This document shows, piece by piece, positions 1 through 9,139 of a stretch of 64,000 nucleotides of DNA; position 1 is the stretch's first letter; the number at the start of each line of letters is the position of its first letter. The translations under genes were made by a program, and so were the position numbers. The notes beneath the pieces were generated by a model. It had not been told where the DNA came from and searched no databases. It was given only the letters and a program-made list of their open reading frames with translations. The stretch is from Burkholderia sp. WP9 (GTDB lineage Bacteria; Pseudomonadota; Gammaproteobacteria; Burkholderiales; Burkholderiaceae), in assembly GCF_900104795.1 (NCBI RefSeq), contig NZ_FNTG01000001.1:682001-746000 (forward strand), written 5' to 3'.

Positions 1-375
1 AATTTATTTGGTCTTGCTGCGTGCAGCCTTGTTCGCAGTCAGTGATTTGATTCTAGATAGGCGTTAAGCGTAGAGTAATGGTCTGGTTTGCGAAATATTG
101 TTGCGATATATGAGATAAATGGCGGACTGGTTTGGGCTGACGCTGATGACAGAAGTCCGGCTCCAGACTCGGTCAGGCGTCAGGCCGGAGCTGCTGCGCG
201 AACGATGGCATCTTCACTGCAGGAATTTCCGCGGCGCATGATAATTGCCGCCGGTTGGCGCGCCAGGCTCCCCAGAACATGGCCGAACGCGCTGGGATTA
301 CTGCGAGAGTGCCCGGCGTCACGACCTAAACCCGCAGAGTGTGCGGCTGATGTCTCTTCGGCGCGGCACACACTG
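1..375. other. Region without a supported gene
   Basis: The open frame here (from about 88, + strand) reads straight through the terminator at 376-405 and has no family features, so I do not call it. The region ends at that strong terminator, so a transcript (3' end of a lost gene or a small RNA) probably crosses it on the + strand. Confidence 0.5.
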
Positions 376-405
376 AGCCCCGGTAATAAAATACCGGGGC
401 TTTTT
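376..405 (+). terminator. Rho-independent terminator
   Basis: A perfect 10-bp stem (AGCCCCGGTA at 376-385 pairing with 392-401) with a 6-nt loop is followed by a run of five T. The opposite strand has no T-run after the stem, so it acts on + strand transcription. No intact gene lies directly upstream. Confidence 0.85.
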
Positions 406-1005
406 CATTTGGCGGGCGACTAGCGGCTGCATCGTGAGGCGTTCGTGCCACAGCAAAGCACCCATCCTGCGCGCAGATAGAAGTTTGATTCGGAGCCCGC
501 TTGCGGGAGCTGGGCTCGCAGTCTTGTCCCCGAAGCGTTCGCCCAGTCGGACGCGCTGCCATCTCCTGCCGTCGCTGACGAGCCTTCGCCGCCGTTCGCA
601 GCCTCTAGTGGTCTGCCTTCCGAGGCCGGAGCGAACAAGCAGTGCATGGTCACCCTTGTGTGCCATGGACGGATTCGGAACAACTGGCAACAGGACGACA
701 TCCGGTGCCCTGGTCGCAGCACGACCGACGCTGATTCCGATGCTGAACGTCCTTGGCAGACCTGGGACTTTCGTCTCTCGGGACACGGCCAGTTTTCCGA
801 CAGCGTCCGCAAGTCCGCTGCAGGCGACCTTTGCGTCATGACCTGCGCAGGTCGGGCAGTTGACCTGTTCAAATCCGGTAACAGGCTTTTGTCAAACTTG
901 CGCTGGCGTGCAGCTGACCGGAAGCCCACATTGTTACGTGCGTTGCCTTCTCCGTGGCAGAACACTTTTCGGATATGGAAGGCGACCTTTTGTACGAGAA
1001 CAGAC
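406..1005. other. Region without a supported gene
   Basis: Open frames on both strands overlap here but none has a ribosome binding site or recognisable protein features. The frame of the next gene is open back to 646, but the family homology starts only at 1006. Confidence 0.5.
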
Positions 1006-1530
1006 ATGGACAACTTTTCACTTGAAAGGGAAAAGCTGCTTCAGACGTGGCAGTGGCTGGAAACGGATGCGGCGCTCAATGGTATCGACCGGTACGAACT
1101 GAGCGAACGCGGAGAGGTCTTGCTCGGGCCGTGTTGTAGCGCTACCCACCGGTCCCTGTGCGCGAACCTCGCGTTACAGATTTCGAGCCAGCTGGGTGGC
1201 ACGACCGGGCGCAATGTCGCCGTGGTTACGCCGACCTACGGCATCCGGGTGCCAGAAATCATCTGGATGCCTGCCAGCCGGTGGGCCCACGTGGATTCGA
1301 CGAGCCCGCTGCCGTGGGTGCCCGACGTCTGCGTTGAAGTAATGTCTGCGGCCACGTTGCCTCAGGAAAAAGAGCGAAAAATACGCGCCTATCTCCAGGG
1401 CGGCGCGAGAGAGGTTATCGTCGTTGGATGGCGCGGCCAAGTTGATTTTCGCGGTCAGGAGGGGCGCCGTAACGAGTCCTCGTTGGGCCTTCGCCTCGTC
1501 CTCGACGCTTCGCTTTTCGTTTGCGGCTGA
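1006..1530 (+). CDS. Uma2-like (DUF820) restriction-endonuclease-fold protein
   Basis: A 174-residue protein. The central part resembles Uma2/DUF820 proteins: a HR motif with a helix (ATHRSLCANLALQ), then a PDVCVEVMS segment and a following K-x-x-Y helix (KERKIRAYLQGGA), which is the usual E...K arrangement of this PD-(D/E)XK-fold family. The usual upstream Asp is a Glu here (VPEIIW). The ATG at 1006 was chosen because homology starts there; the frame is open further upstream to 646. The C-terminus is short and may be diverged. The cellular role of the family is not settled. It stands alone, and the small membrane protein gene follows 21 bp later. Confidence 0.65.
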   Translation: MDNFSLEREKLLQTWQWLETDAALNGIDRYELSERGEVLLGPCCSATHRSLCANLALQISSQLGGTTGRNVAVVTPTYGIRVPEIIWMPASRWAHVDSTSPLPWVPDVCVEVMSAATLPQEKERKIRAYLQGGAREVIVVGWRGQVDFRGQEGRRNESSLGLRLVLDASLFVCG

Positions 1531-1551
1531 GTCGCTTGAGGGTTGGGTCGC

Positions 1552-1755
1552 ATGACTCTCAACATGATGCTCTGGATGTTTGGCTTTGAGCCGTCGGCTC
1601 AGTTCAATCGCTGCCTGGTGCTGGGCGTCGGACTGGTCGCATGCATTGTGCTCGCCTTGCTGCTGAATCGCTACATCTGGGCACCTGAACGCATGCGCTC
1701 CGCTCACCGGAGCAATCTGTCTGCGGGCGCTGCCAGAAAGAAAGAGAACAGATGA
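1552..1755 (+). CDS. Small single-pass membrane protein, unknown
   Basis: A 67-residue protein with one clear hydrophobic segment (about residues 19-40, LVLGVGLVACIVLALLL) followed by a basic, Arg/Lys-rich tail ending in KKENR. This suggests an inner-membrane anchor with a cytoplasmic tail. A TTG at 1543 would add three residues; ATG at 1552 is preferred. It starts 21 bp after the Uma2-like gene and may be co-transcribed. I do not recognise the family. Confidence 0.5.
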   Translation: MTLNMMLWMFGFEPSAQFNRCLVLGVGLVACIVLALLLNRYIWAPERMRSAHRSNLSAGAARKKENR

Positions 1756-2183
1756 AATCGAAATAACGCAGCAAGCAGAGCCGAGCGTGAATGTCGCAAG
1801 CGTGACTGGCGTGACGAATGTGAAGTCGGTGCCCGGTACTGGCCTGGCCACCGCCCGGAGCGGCTCTACCTGTTGGACTATTTCGTTCTCTTCGTAAGTG
1901 GCTTGAGTTTGTAACGGTCGAGGTCGGCGACGGTCGGCTCGCCGTCCAGAAGGTGCCAGCGAGCGCGTAGCTCGTCTGCCTGCAATGCATAAGTATGCGG
2001 CAGGATGGTCTTGCACCCGCTGGATAGCCTGCAGCCGGTATAAACGGGACGAGGTCGCACCTGGATACCTGGATACGCTCTCCTCACAACTGGCGTGGCG
2101 CGCGACCAGGCGCGAAGAGAAGGGGGACGGGGTTCGCGCATATGTGTTGCCCTGAACAGGGAGCAGCCTTCCGTCCGCCCTGA
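1756..2183. other. Region without a supported gene
   Basis: Overlapping open frames on the minus strand (1174-2205 and inside it) have no family features, and the longest runs antisense through the Uma2-like gene. I see no gene here. Confidence 0.5.
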
Positions 2184-3131
2184 TTACACGGGCTTCGTGT
2201 CCCACTTCAGCGTCGTGCAGGTCTCCAGCGACCGCGTTCCTCCGGGCCCTTTAGCCCACGCGGCGTAGGCCAGCCTGGTCAGTTCGCCCCGAGCGTCGGC
2301 GGTCTCCGCGCGTGCGTTGTGAATGTCCCATCCGCTTGATGTCCACCGGAATAAATCATCGACGCTTGCAAGCGCACGGCTCCAGGGCATGTCCAGCCAG
2401 CGCCCCTGGTAGTACACGGAGCCGAGGAAAAGATGCGACGCGCATCGGACGGGCCTTGCAAACAGGAGCACGAGGCCGGCAGGCCGCCTGTGTTGCTGCA
2501 TGAACGACGTCGCCATCGCCTTCTGCCGTCGGACATGCTCGTCTTCGTCGCTCCCGGGGTCGTACTCGTGGGCGGAGATGAGAACGGGGACGGGGCCTCG
2601 CGGCTCGCTTGAAACAAGGACCGCTGGAACGGCCGTCGCATCACCGGGGTTGTAGGCAAGGCCGAGGATAGGCCACTGGAGCGTCTGCAGGATTTCCAGC
2701 GCATAGCGCGGCTCGACCGGTGCGGATTCCCAGAACGCAGCGTCTGCACCGGCTGAGTCTGGCGCCTCAAGCTCGGGTTGCGGCCAGAAAGCGGTTGCCG
2801 AAGACGGTCTCCACTGCTCGATGAAGTGCCGGGCTTGCGCGTCCGCGAGATGGGGGCGTATTTCCTGTAGCCGGGATGTCTGATACGCATGACGCGCCTG
2901 GAGGTCGTCAAGCGAGGTAAGACGCTCATCCGGTGGGGAGGAACTGCCTTGATGGCGGGTCAACCGTAGTTCGTTCCATGTCGGGTAGCCGAGCACAAAG
3001 GCCGTAATCTCTTTCGCGAGCGCCTCTCCCGGCGCCTCTCCGGGGAACGTAACCACGCCGCTATTGAGCATCTTCACCAACCGTGCGGCAGAGCGGCGTG
3101 CAAGCGCAAGGTTTTGATAGCGGAGCTGCAT
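2184..3131 (-). CDS. Hypothetical protein, 315 aa
   Basis: I do not recognise the full protein. Residues about 1-60 (basic helix, then LAKEITAFVLGYPTWNEL) resemble the short N-terminal segment found before glyoxalase-like and plasmid-encoded proteins, where a helical stretch ends in a G-x-x-x-W-N-x-L motif. The rest is rich in Trp, Pro and Arg, has no membrane segment and shows no catalytic motif I can name. The start at 3131 is preferred over a GTG at 3134 because an AGGAGG sequence lies 4 nt upstream. It is transcribed alone on the minus strand and has codon use like the rest of the window. Confidence 0.6.
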   Translation of the reverse strand: MQLRYQNLALARRSAARLVKMLNSGVVTFPGEAPGEALAKEITAFVLGYPTWNELRLTRHQGSSSPPDERLTSLDDLQARHAYQTSRLQEIRPHLADAQARHFIEQWRPSSATAFWPQPELEAPDSAGADAAFWESAPVEPRYALEILQTLQWPILGLAYNPGDATAVPAVLVSSEPRGPVPVLISAHEYDPGSDEDEHVRRQKAMATSFMQQHRRPAGLVLLFARPVRCASHLFLGSVYYQGRWLDMPWSRALASVDDLFRWTSSGWDIHNARAETADARGELTRLAYAAWAKGPGGTRSLETCTTLKWDTKPV

Positions 3132-4030
3132 CACCCCTCCTACACGGAGAAATTCTTTTTGACGTCGCCTTCTGGGTTAAGCGGCAAACGACGGTGGCCG
3201 GTTAAATTTACGAAAACACAATGAAAGTATGGACGCCACGAGCGGAGGGAAAAGTTCGAGAAACGATAAGTCGCAAGGAAACGCACTGTCAACAAACGGT
3301 GTCGCTTTGCGGCGACAGGTTTTTTCCTGACGTTGCGTGTCTCGTATTCGATTTGGTCTCGTGACCCACACGTATCTAACGACCTGGCAACGGCCCCCGT
3401 GTTTCTCTGTCCGCGACCGGTCGTTTGTTTTTCGCGGCCGGCGGGGCTTATCGGGACGCCTCTCTGGTGCCAACGCGCCATTATCGGTGCTTTGTGTGTC
3501 GCCGCTCCGAATCGCAACCACGGCGTAGCGCGTCGAGAGGGACCGGACGGCGCGTTGCTTCAGTCAACAATCCTGAGGCGGCGCTGAGCCGAGATGGGAT
3601 GCGCGTCGAGGGCGCTGGCTGTCCGAAACAAGTGCCGCCGCGGCCGCTCCTGTGTGACTGGCCGCTTGTATGACCGCCAGTCAAATCTGTTGCGATTGTC
3701 TGGCTGGATACGCCGGCCTATCGGCAGCTCTGGCCACGACGCGTGGTTTGCTGGCCCTCACCGATAACTCCGGCTAGAGTCATTGGCAAGGGTGAGATTA
3801 AGCGGCGCACATTCTTCAGACTGCACGAGGGTATGAATCCCCATGCTTGCATCCCGACCGAGCTGTGAGCCGCTTTAGGGAAAGCTGGAGCGGAGAGGGC
3901 GTCGTCTTCACGCGAACGCACTTCTGGGTAATCATCGGCTCGCCTATGTCAGTCGGCCCCGTTCGAACGCGGCGTGGTGAACGGCGGCGGCCGACGCTGG
4001 AGCGTCCTGGTTCGAGGAAGTTACCTTCTG
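3132..4030. other. Region without a supported gene
   Basis: About 900 bp with several short overlapping frames on both strands and no ribosome binding site plus protein pattern that I trust. It includes an AT-richer stretch near 3160-3330, just upstream of the minus-strand gene, which probably holds that gene's promoter. Confidence 0.45.
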
Positions 4031-4411
4031 ATGAAAGTCCTGCTAGTCGACGATTATCGCGCTACGACCGACGTACTGGCGGACATCGCCTGTGCGATGG
4101 GGCACGCCGCGTCCAAAGCTTATTGCGGTTCTGACGCGTTGGCGGCGGCCAGCGAAGAAGGGGGCTTCGACCTGATTGTGCTGGAGATTGCGTTGCCGGA
4201 CTTAACCGGATACGAAGTGTGCCTTCGATTGCGCGCGTCGGAGAAATATGCGTCCCGACGCATTATTTCGCTGAGCGCGGATGCTGACCTCCGCGACCAT
4301 TTGGACATGTCATGTTTTGATGGTTCACTTTTGAAGCCGCTCGCACTTTGCGAGTTCGAGGCATTGCTTTCAGACAGAAGTAGCAAGCTGGAGTCACGCT
4401 GGCGCGGCTAA
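4031..4411 (+). CDS. Stand-alone response-regulator receiver protein with Glu at the phosphorylation site
   Basis: A 126-residue single receiver domain. The start MKVLLVDD gives the acidic pocket (Asp7, Asp8), and the conserved Lys is in LLKPL near residue 101. The strand-3 motif reads LIVLEIALPDLTG, so position 52, normally the phospho-accepting Asp, is Glu. Known Asp-to-Glu changes in receivers can mimic phosphorylation, so this protein may be locked in one state or be phosphorylation-independent; that is inference. An upstream extension in the same frame lacks homology, so ATG at 4031 is used. No output domain and no kinase gene adjacent. Confidence 0.85.
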   Translation: MKVLLVDDYRATTDVLADIACAMGHAASKAYCGSDALAAASEEGGFDLIVLEIALPDLTGYEVCLRLRASEKYASRRIISLSADADLRDHLDMSCFDGSLLKPLALCEFEALLSDRSSKLESRWRG

Positions 4412-4721
4412 CCGGGCCTGTCGGCAAAGAGTGTTAATGGAAACAGGATGCACGCGCCCGCGCACATCCGACCGCGCTCGTCTCGAACTAACGGCGGGAA
4501 TCTGCTGGATGAATCCCTTCAGTATATTGGCTGAACGTAATCCTGTACCTCAAGAAGTTTTGCTAACAATTTTCGGACATACCGCGCGAATAATTTCAAA
4601 ACACTGTGTAATCTGCGGGCGCATTTATTCGGCCAGCGTCTATCATTAATCCGTCGGTGCAGTCGTTGTGAGAAAGGTGATGTTTGTAACAAGCTAACGA
4701 GCAGGTCTCGGAGAAGTCATC
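4412..4721. other. Intergenic region
   Basis: A short frame at 4431-4649 (+) has no ribosome binding site or family features and is not called. The AT-rich 4500-4720 stretch probably contains the promoter of the DUF4148 gene. Confidence 0.45.
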
Positions 4722-5036
4722 ATGAAACTGTTAATCGGTGCTGTAGTAGCTATGTCAATATTTGCAAGTCCGCTTGTATCATTCGCGCAATCCGATTCAC
4801 CGGTAACCAGAGCCCAGGTGCGCACTGAACTCAGGCAACTGGAATCGGCGGGCTATACTCCATCCAGCGGCGACGAGCCTAATTATCCTGCGAATATCCA
4901 GGCAGCAGAGGCTCGAGTATCCGATACAACCGGATACGGTGGAACCGTCAGCGGGTCATCGGCGTCCGGAGGCGGAGTGGCGGTTAGACCTGCATCCACG
5001 GCCGATATGAACAAGCTTTACTTCGGCGGTCAATAA
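4722..5036 (+). CDS. DUF4148 secreted small protein
   Basis: A 104-residue protein with a signal peptide (MKLLIGAVVAMSIFASPLVS, cleavage likely after SFA) followed by the DUF4148 core: TRAQVRTELRQLESAGY near residues 29-45 and a Pro/Tyr-containing NYPANIQAAEARV segment. The family is abundant in Burkholderiaceae and its function is unknown. It is expected in the periplasm. The start is supported by GGAGAAG 6 nt upstream. The tail is Gly/Ser-rich (residues 70-85), as is usual in the family. It is transcribed alone. Confidence 0.85.
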   Translation: MKLLIGAVVAMSIFASPLVSFAQSDSPVTRAQVRTELRQLESAGYTPSSGDEPNYPANIQAAEARVSDTTGYGGTVSGSSASGGGVAVRPASTADMNKLYFGGQ

Positions 5037-5116
5037 CCCAGCATTTGCGCCACCGGTCAGGCGGCGAGACGGTATGCATCGACCTCACGGTCGAGTCACT
5101 ATCTTGCCGCTACTGC

Positions 5117-5353
5117 TCAACAGCGCCCGCAACTCAATGTTGAACCGCTTTGCAAGGACTGAGGTGCCATCGAGTTTTGCGCGTTTCTTCCGGGCTGGAG
5201 ATTCCAAGTAGGCGGACAGACCATCAACAGCCTGCTGAAGTCATGAGCGACGCTCGCCACCAGATTGGCGAGCACCCCCACACGCCGGAGTTCGCGCATG
5301 GAGAGCAATGGAGGCCCGTTCCCGTTCTCCGTGCAACTTTCGTCCAGCCGCAA
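5117..5353 (-). pseudogene. Histidine-kinase HisKA-region fragment
   Basis: The translated segment (M)RELRRVGVLANLVASVAHDF followed by SRLLMV matches the phospho-acceptor region of PAS-type hybrid histidine kinases, where a VAHDFNNLL motif is typical; the phospho-acceptor His is present. The homology fades after about 25 residues, and there is no ATPase domain. I read this as a degraded remnant. A second kinase remnant, an ATPase half, lies far away at 23563-23805; the two need not come from the same gene. Confidence 0.5.
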
Positions 5354-5509
5354 TCACGTTCGCGAATAGTTGTGCGATGATGAAATTCGCCAATGCGGGC
5401 TTTTCATTTTTTGATGTACACGATGTAAAGCACGATTTCACTGTCTCCGACATTCTTAAAAATGTATGGTGGGCTGGCATCAAAGGGAGGACCCTCACCC
5501 GGGCACAAT

Positions 5510-5853
5510 TCAACTGCTTAACCGTCCACTGAAGCGGGTCAACTCCACAATGGCTTTCACTTCGTCAGTCTTGTACTGAGCGTCCTCTCTTCGACCGTCT
5601 GCGTAAATACGCTGAAATTTGCCCCCCCCTTGATGGCGCATACGGCTCGAAACGGTCAGGGGATGTTCGGGCTTTCCGCTCCCGGCTTGAAGATGTTCTC
5701 TGCTACTTTCACTCGTTCGCTATCGACAAACACTTTCTGCTCCATTTCCGGCGCGGTCCTGGTCCCAGCTTCTTGCGCCGGAACTGTACCGCTTCCGAGC
5801 ACGAGAGCAGAAGCTGATGATAGTCCGACGACAATTCTCGATGGTGCCTTCAT
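5510..5853 (-). pseudogene. Frameshifted exported cupin-like gene
   Basis: The 5' part (5853 down to 5656) starts with a perfect AAAGGAG six bases before ATG and a signal peptide (APSRIVVGLSSASALVLGSG), then enters a cupin-type segment (VFVDSERVKVAENIFKPGAE) and stops. In another frame downstream the strand resumes with GGGKFQRIYADGRREDAQYK and TDEVKAIVE, which is the later part of the same small cupin family. The metal-binding His segment between the two is missing, so there is a deletion plus frameshift. A 65-residue exported peptide could still be made. Confidence 0.7.
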
Positions 5854-6862
5854 TTGCTTCTCCTTTGTTTCTTCGAGCGGTTCGACTAGGCAAACGGCGC
5901 ATTGCTGCGCCGGAAATAACTACCCACGGTGCGGCAGGCCAATCGGCTCAACTGCACGACGAAGGAATTGAGGAGATGCGAAGCCGTGAACTGTTTGAGG
6001 GTTTCAATCGAAGAGTGGAGCGTTCGCACGGAAAATCAAACGAATGCGCACTCCCCAGTGTTCAACCTCCCTCGGCTCTTTCAACTGCCATGTGATTTGG
6101 CAAGAACGACTGAATATCTGTCGTGCGCGGGAGTCGGTTCTCGCGTCATCCGCCGGCTCTGCAAATAGAAACTTCGCGGTCTACGAACCCACCGCTGAAA
6201 TTGAGGCCGAAAGGCACCTGGTGCACTTGTGTTCGGCCCAGAAGATGGCACGCGCGTCAAAGCTGACATGTTTCGAAGCATGAGAACACTTCTTTAAAAA
6301 GATTCCTTTTCCAACAGATGTGCGAAGCATTAAAGGTGAAAGGGGTTCCTAGGCCAGGCCGACGTGGGTTCCGGCAACATTCATTGGAGTTGCATTCGTA
6401 AAAGCCCCGCTTATAACCATTCTTAAGCAGGTTGGTCGCGACTCTGAAGACGTCGGCGCGAACTGAAACACTGAAAATCACCAGGCAAGCGAGGATAGCT
6501 TGCGGCAGACAGGCCGGACGTTTCGAGGACCGTCACGACTTCTTCACCGTGAATTCGTCTGTACGCATGCATCGTCGCGTTTGGGTCCACGATGCAGGCG
6601 GGCAACCTAGTATCGTAGAAGCGCGTGGTTTCAGCGGTGAAGCGGACCCTCTGTATTCTCAAGCGAACGCCAAACTCGTAAGACCGCTCATTCGCCACGT
6701 CGCGCAAACGCGTAGGGCATGTCGAATAATCATCTGAGCGCAAGGAGTGACACGGCCAGAACGTCCCAGGACGACACGAGAATGGCATGATGCGAGACCA
6801 TTGCAGGTCGCACGCACGCGTCGTCGCCGGTCTAACCGACCGTCTCATCTTGGCCTTGCGAT
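5854..6862. other. Region without a supported gene
   Basis: About 1 kb of short overlapping frames on both strands. None has both a ribosome binding site and a protein-like pattern. It lies among decayed genes and is probably eroded sequence. Confidence 0.45.
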
Positions 6863-7033
6863 TTACGCAGGGTGGGTATCTCGGTATTGTTGCGCCAGGA
6901 GCAGGCAAAGTGCTCCAAGCTCGTCGAGGTGCGCGGCCTGGTCAGCGCTGTCTATTTCGTGCGACCGGAGAACGTCATCCAGCATCGGCGCCAGCAGTCT
7001 CAGTCGCGCGAAGGAAGGGTCATCCAGTCGCAT
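6863..7033 (-). CDS. Small hypothetical protein, 56 aa
   Basis: An acidic, Leu-rich helical protein beginning MRLDDPSFARLRLLAPMLDD and ending LLLAQQYRDTHPA. It is supported by a strong Shine-Dalgarno sequence (GGAGGAG, 8 nt before ATG) and by a composition typical of a folded helical peptide. I do not recognise the family. It has no membrane segment or signal peptide. It stands alone among eroded sequence. It could be a small regulator or an antitoxin-like peptide, but nothing in the sequence decides this. Confidence 0.55.
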   Translation of the reverse strand: MRLDDPSFARLRLLAPMLDDVLRSHEIDSADQAAHLDELGALCLLLAQQYRDTHPA

Positions 7034-7237
7034 TCGTGGTCTCCTCCATAGGCCCAGTGGCCCGCCAGGTGAGTTCAGGGAACAGCAGGCCGTCTCAACG
7101 TCATTACCGGACCGCGTCGCCAGCGCACAGTCTGCTCGTATATGCCCTTCGGTTGCGTGCTCGCCCGATTCACCCGTAGCGGATTCGGAGGTGCTGGATG
7201 CTCAGCCAGGGCTAAGCCACACCCAGCTTCGCCAGCG

Positions 7238-7377
7238 TCAGTTCGAACCGGTGAACTTGTCGGCACCGCCGTTAGGCTCGATGTCCGTAATGTCAGCGAT
7301 TTCACTTCAACGTTTGTGCGCCAGCTCCGGATGACGAGGTCGCCTGATACTTCCTCGGGCTGCCAGAAAAACGACAC
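7238..7377 (-). pseudogene. Possible frameshifted small gene
   Basis: A GTG-initiated frame starts with a protein-like stretch (SFFWQPEEVSGDLVIRSWRT), and a second frame then carries IADITDIEPNGGADKFTGSN to a stop. A one-base loss near 7294 would join them into a protein of about 46 residues. No ribosome binding site is obvious and the family is not recognised, so this is weak. Confidence 0.25.
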
Positions 7378-7609
7378 ATTTCAAATGTCGGGTGAGCGGG
7401 GTTTGTTGGGCGCGCTGACTGACCCATGAGAGGCGCGGTTTTACCCTGATGAGGAATAAGACGGTGCGCACGGTATTGCTACCGGTGTATCGCGGCGCCA
7501 TGCGCATGGCCGATTGAAATTGTCCTGTGAGGGCGATGAATTCGTCTGACGGGCTCCGCGAGCAGGCGGCGATGCTATGTAAAGGGGAGGGTCACTCGCG
7601 CTGCGCCCT

Positions 7610-7821
7610 TCATCGGTTCCACGTCATGGCGTACGCTTTGCCGTTTAAAGATGGCCTTTCCGTTGTTGCGGCTGCTGCATCGAGTATCCTGAGCACATCT
7701 GCGTTGTCATGCGTGAATGGTGTTCCACACTCGTGGATGACCGTCGTTTTGCGCGCATTCGCATAAAAATTGAAGAGCGTGATTCGATACTGAATGAGAT
7801 TCCGTGTGCCTGCTCAACCAT
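7610..7821 (-). pseudogene. Frameshifted small gene with intact ribosome binding site
   Basis: GGAGG followed six bases later by ATG (7821) opens a frame reading MVEQAHGISFSIE, which then loses protein character. From about 7785 another frame, open to 7610, reads YRITLFNFYANARKTTVIHE and continues to a stop with good protein character but has no start codon of its own. A single indel near codon 10-13 explains both. The intact protein would be about 70 residues. Family unknown. Confidence 0.5.
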
Positions 7822-7845
7822 AAGTTACCTCCGCGTCATGAATCG

Positions 7846-8064
7846 CTATTTTCCCGAATCAGGCGGTAGCACATGCCACGTACCGTCATCGTGGCGGAAG
7901 AAAAAGAGCGCAACCTGACCTTCCGGACGCAGCATCTCGACGCGTACATAGCGCCTTCGGTGAGAGCCTGTCTGAGTGAATCTGGTTACCCGCATCGTCG
8001 TTCGCGAAGTCGGCGCCAGCCATTTTTCGACCAGCAAGCGCAAGGACCTCCCGGCTGGGTTCAT
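7846..8064 (-). CDS. Small conserved protein, paralogue of the gene at 27383
   Basis: A 72-residue basic protein. The central part (LLVEKWLAP, then RVTRF, RRYVRVE and FFFRHDDGTWHVLPP) aligns directly with residues 10-70 of the protein at 27383-27751. The start follows AAGGAG seven bases upstream. No signal peptide, membrane segment or known domain was seen. The alternation of hydrophobic and basic residues suggests a small beta-rich fold ending with an exposed Trp. It lies on the same strand as the downstream remnant at 7610-7821. Function unknown. Confidence 0.65.
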   Translation of the reverse strand: MNPAGRSLRLLVEKWLAPTSRTTMRVTRFTQTGSHRRRYVRVEMLRPEGQVALFFFRHDDGTWHVLPPDSGK

Positions 8065-8376
8065 TCGCGTCTCCTTACCCTGTCGTCGTTGGCCTGGCGG
8101 TGCACGACTGCACGCGGTACGACGCGGCACCAGCAACCAGGAGTCGGTGCACTTCGCATCATTGATACTTCGTGCGCACCAACAGGGCAGCGCTGGCTAC
8201 CCGCACTTTGCGTGTGAATCTGAGCCGTACAACTCCGACATGGGTGGAGCGCATCCGATATCCCATGCCGGTGTCCGGGATGCAGAGGCGCCGCCTAGCT
8301 GCAGAAGGTCATGCGCAAAAACAGCGAACAGGACCTCTCATTCCCGTTATTGCGGTGACGGACAACGTCAAAAACA
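8065..8376. other. Intergenic region
   Basis: No gene supported. The minus-strand side next to the phasin stop has an AT-only inverted repeat (AAAAACA/TGTTTTT, near 8370-8387), which might serve as a weak transcription end. Confidence 0.35.
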
Positions 8377-8949
8377 CTACTGTTTTTCAGCAGGTTCGAC
8401 GGGTACAACAGCCTGGCGGGACCGTCTGGCAGAAGACGCACCATCGAGGTCGCTTCCGGCATTCTCCACTGCCTGCTTAGCGGCTTTCGCGGCAGTTTCG
8501 TACGCCGAGTTGGCCGTCTGGCTTGCTGTCGTGATGAATGTCTTCCATGCCGTCACGGCGGTTTCACTTGCCGCTGGCGCGTTTTTCGCAAGGCCGTCGA
8601 TGAAAGTCTGCGCATCGCTCTGGAACTGCTTGCACTGTGCTTCGGCGAGCGCCGCAAATTCTGCCTGGGTGCTGGAGAGGATTTCGTAAACGTGTCGCCA
8701 GTATGACTGCGCCTTCTCAAGGGCGGGTTGCGCCTGGCTCGTCTGCTGCGAAAACAGTTCGCGCGGCTCTCTGGCCGAAAGTGCCTTGACGATGATTTCC
8801 TGATTTTCAGCGAGGGTCGATTTGACCGCTTGCACATTCAGCCCGGCCAGTTTTTCGACGCCTTCAAACGCTTTGTTCAGGAAAACAAACGTTGTTTCGA
8901 CGCCGGCTTTCTGCGCGGCGACCAGTTGTTCAGGGTTGAGACTGTTCAT
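8377..8949 (-). CDS. phaP: Phasin family protein (polyhydroxyalkanoate granule-associated)
   Basis: A 190-residue protein with the phasin_2 pattern: MNSLNPEQLVAAQKAGVETT at the N-terminus, then long amphipathic helices rich in Ala, Gln and Glu (LNKAFEGVEKLAGLNVQAVK; AKQAVENAG). Phasins coat polyhydroxyalkanoate granules and control their size and number. The C-terminal 20 residues are Arg/Pro-rich, as in many Burkholderia phasins. No signal peptide or membrane segment. The phaB gene of the same pathway lies 2.6 kb away on the other strand; no synthase (phaC) is in the window, so this is probably an additional copy. The start matches the family N-terminus. Confidence 0.92.
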   Translation of the reverse strand: MNSLNPEQLVAAQKAGVETTFVFLNKAFEGVEKLAGLNVQAVKSTLAENQEIIVKALSAREPRELFSQQTSQAQPALEKAQSYWRHVYEILSSTQAEFAALAEAQCKQFQSDAQTFIDGLAKNAPAASETAVTAWKTFITTASQTANSAYETAAKAAKQAVENAGSDLDGASSARRSRQAVVPVEPAEKQ

Positions 8950-9139
8950 CTTTAACTCCTAAGAGGGGCTGACCAAAAGTCCGGTGAACCGCCGGACCGA
9001 ATCACAGGCAATGAGCCGCAGAGTGAAATATTTTGTGCGCTGCAGCAATCCGCATTCTTGGGGGACAGCGTCTGAATGTCAATCATTTGTTCTGTGGCAG
9101 CGCGGCGGATGCACATGACCTCGTGTTGTGCCCTCAACA

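Noticed and set aside
1174..2205. Long minus-strand open frame of 343 codons
   Set aside because: It is antisense to the Uma2-like and small membrane protein genes, has no ribosome binding site and its translation lacks folded-protein character.
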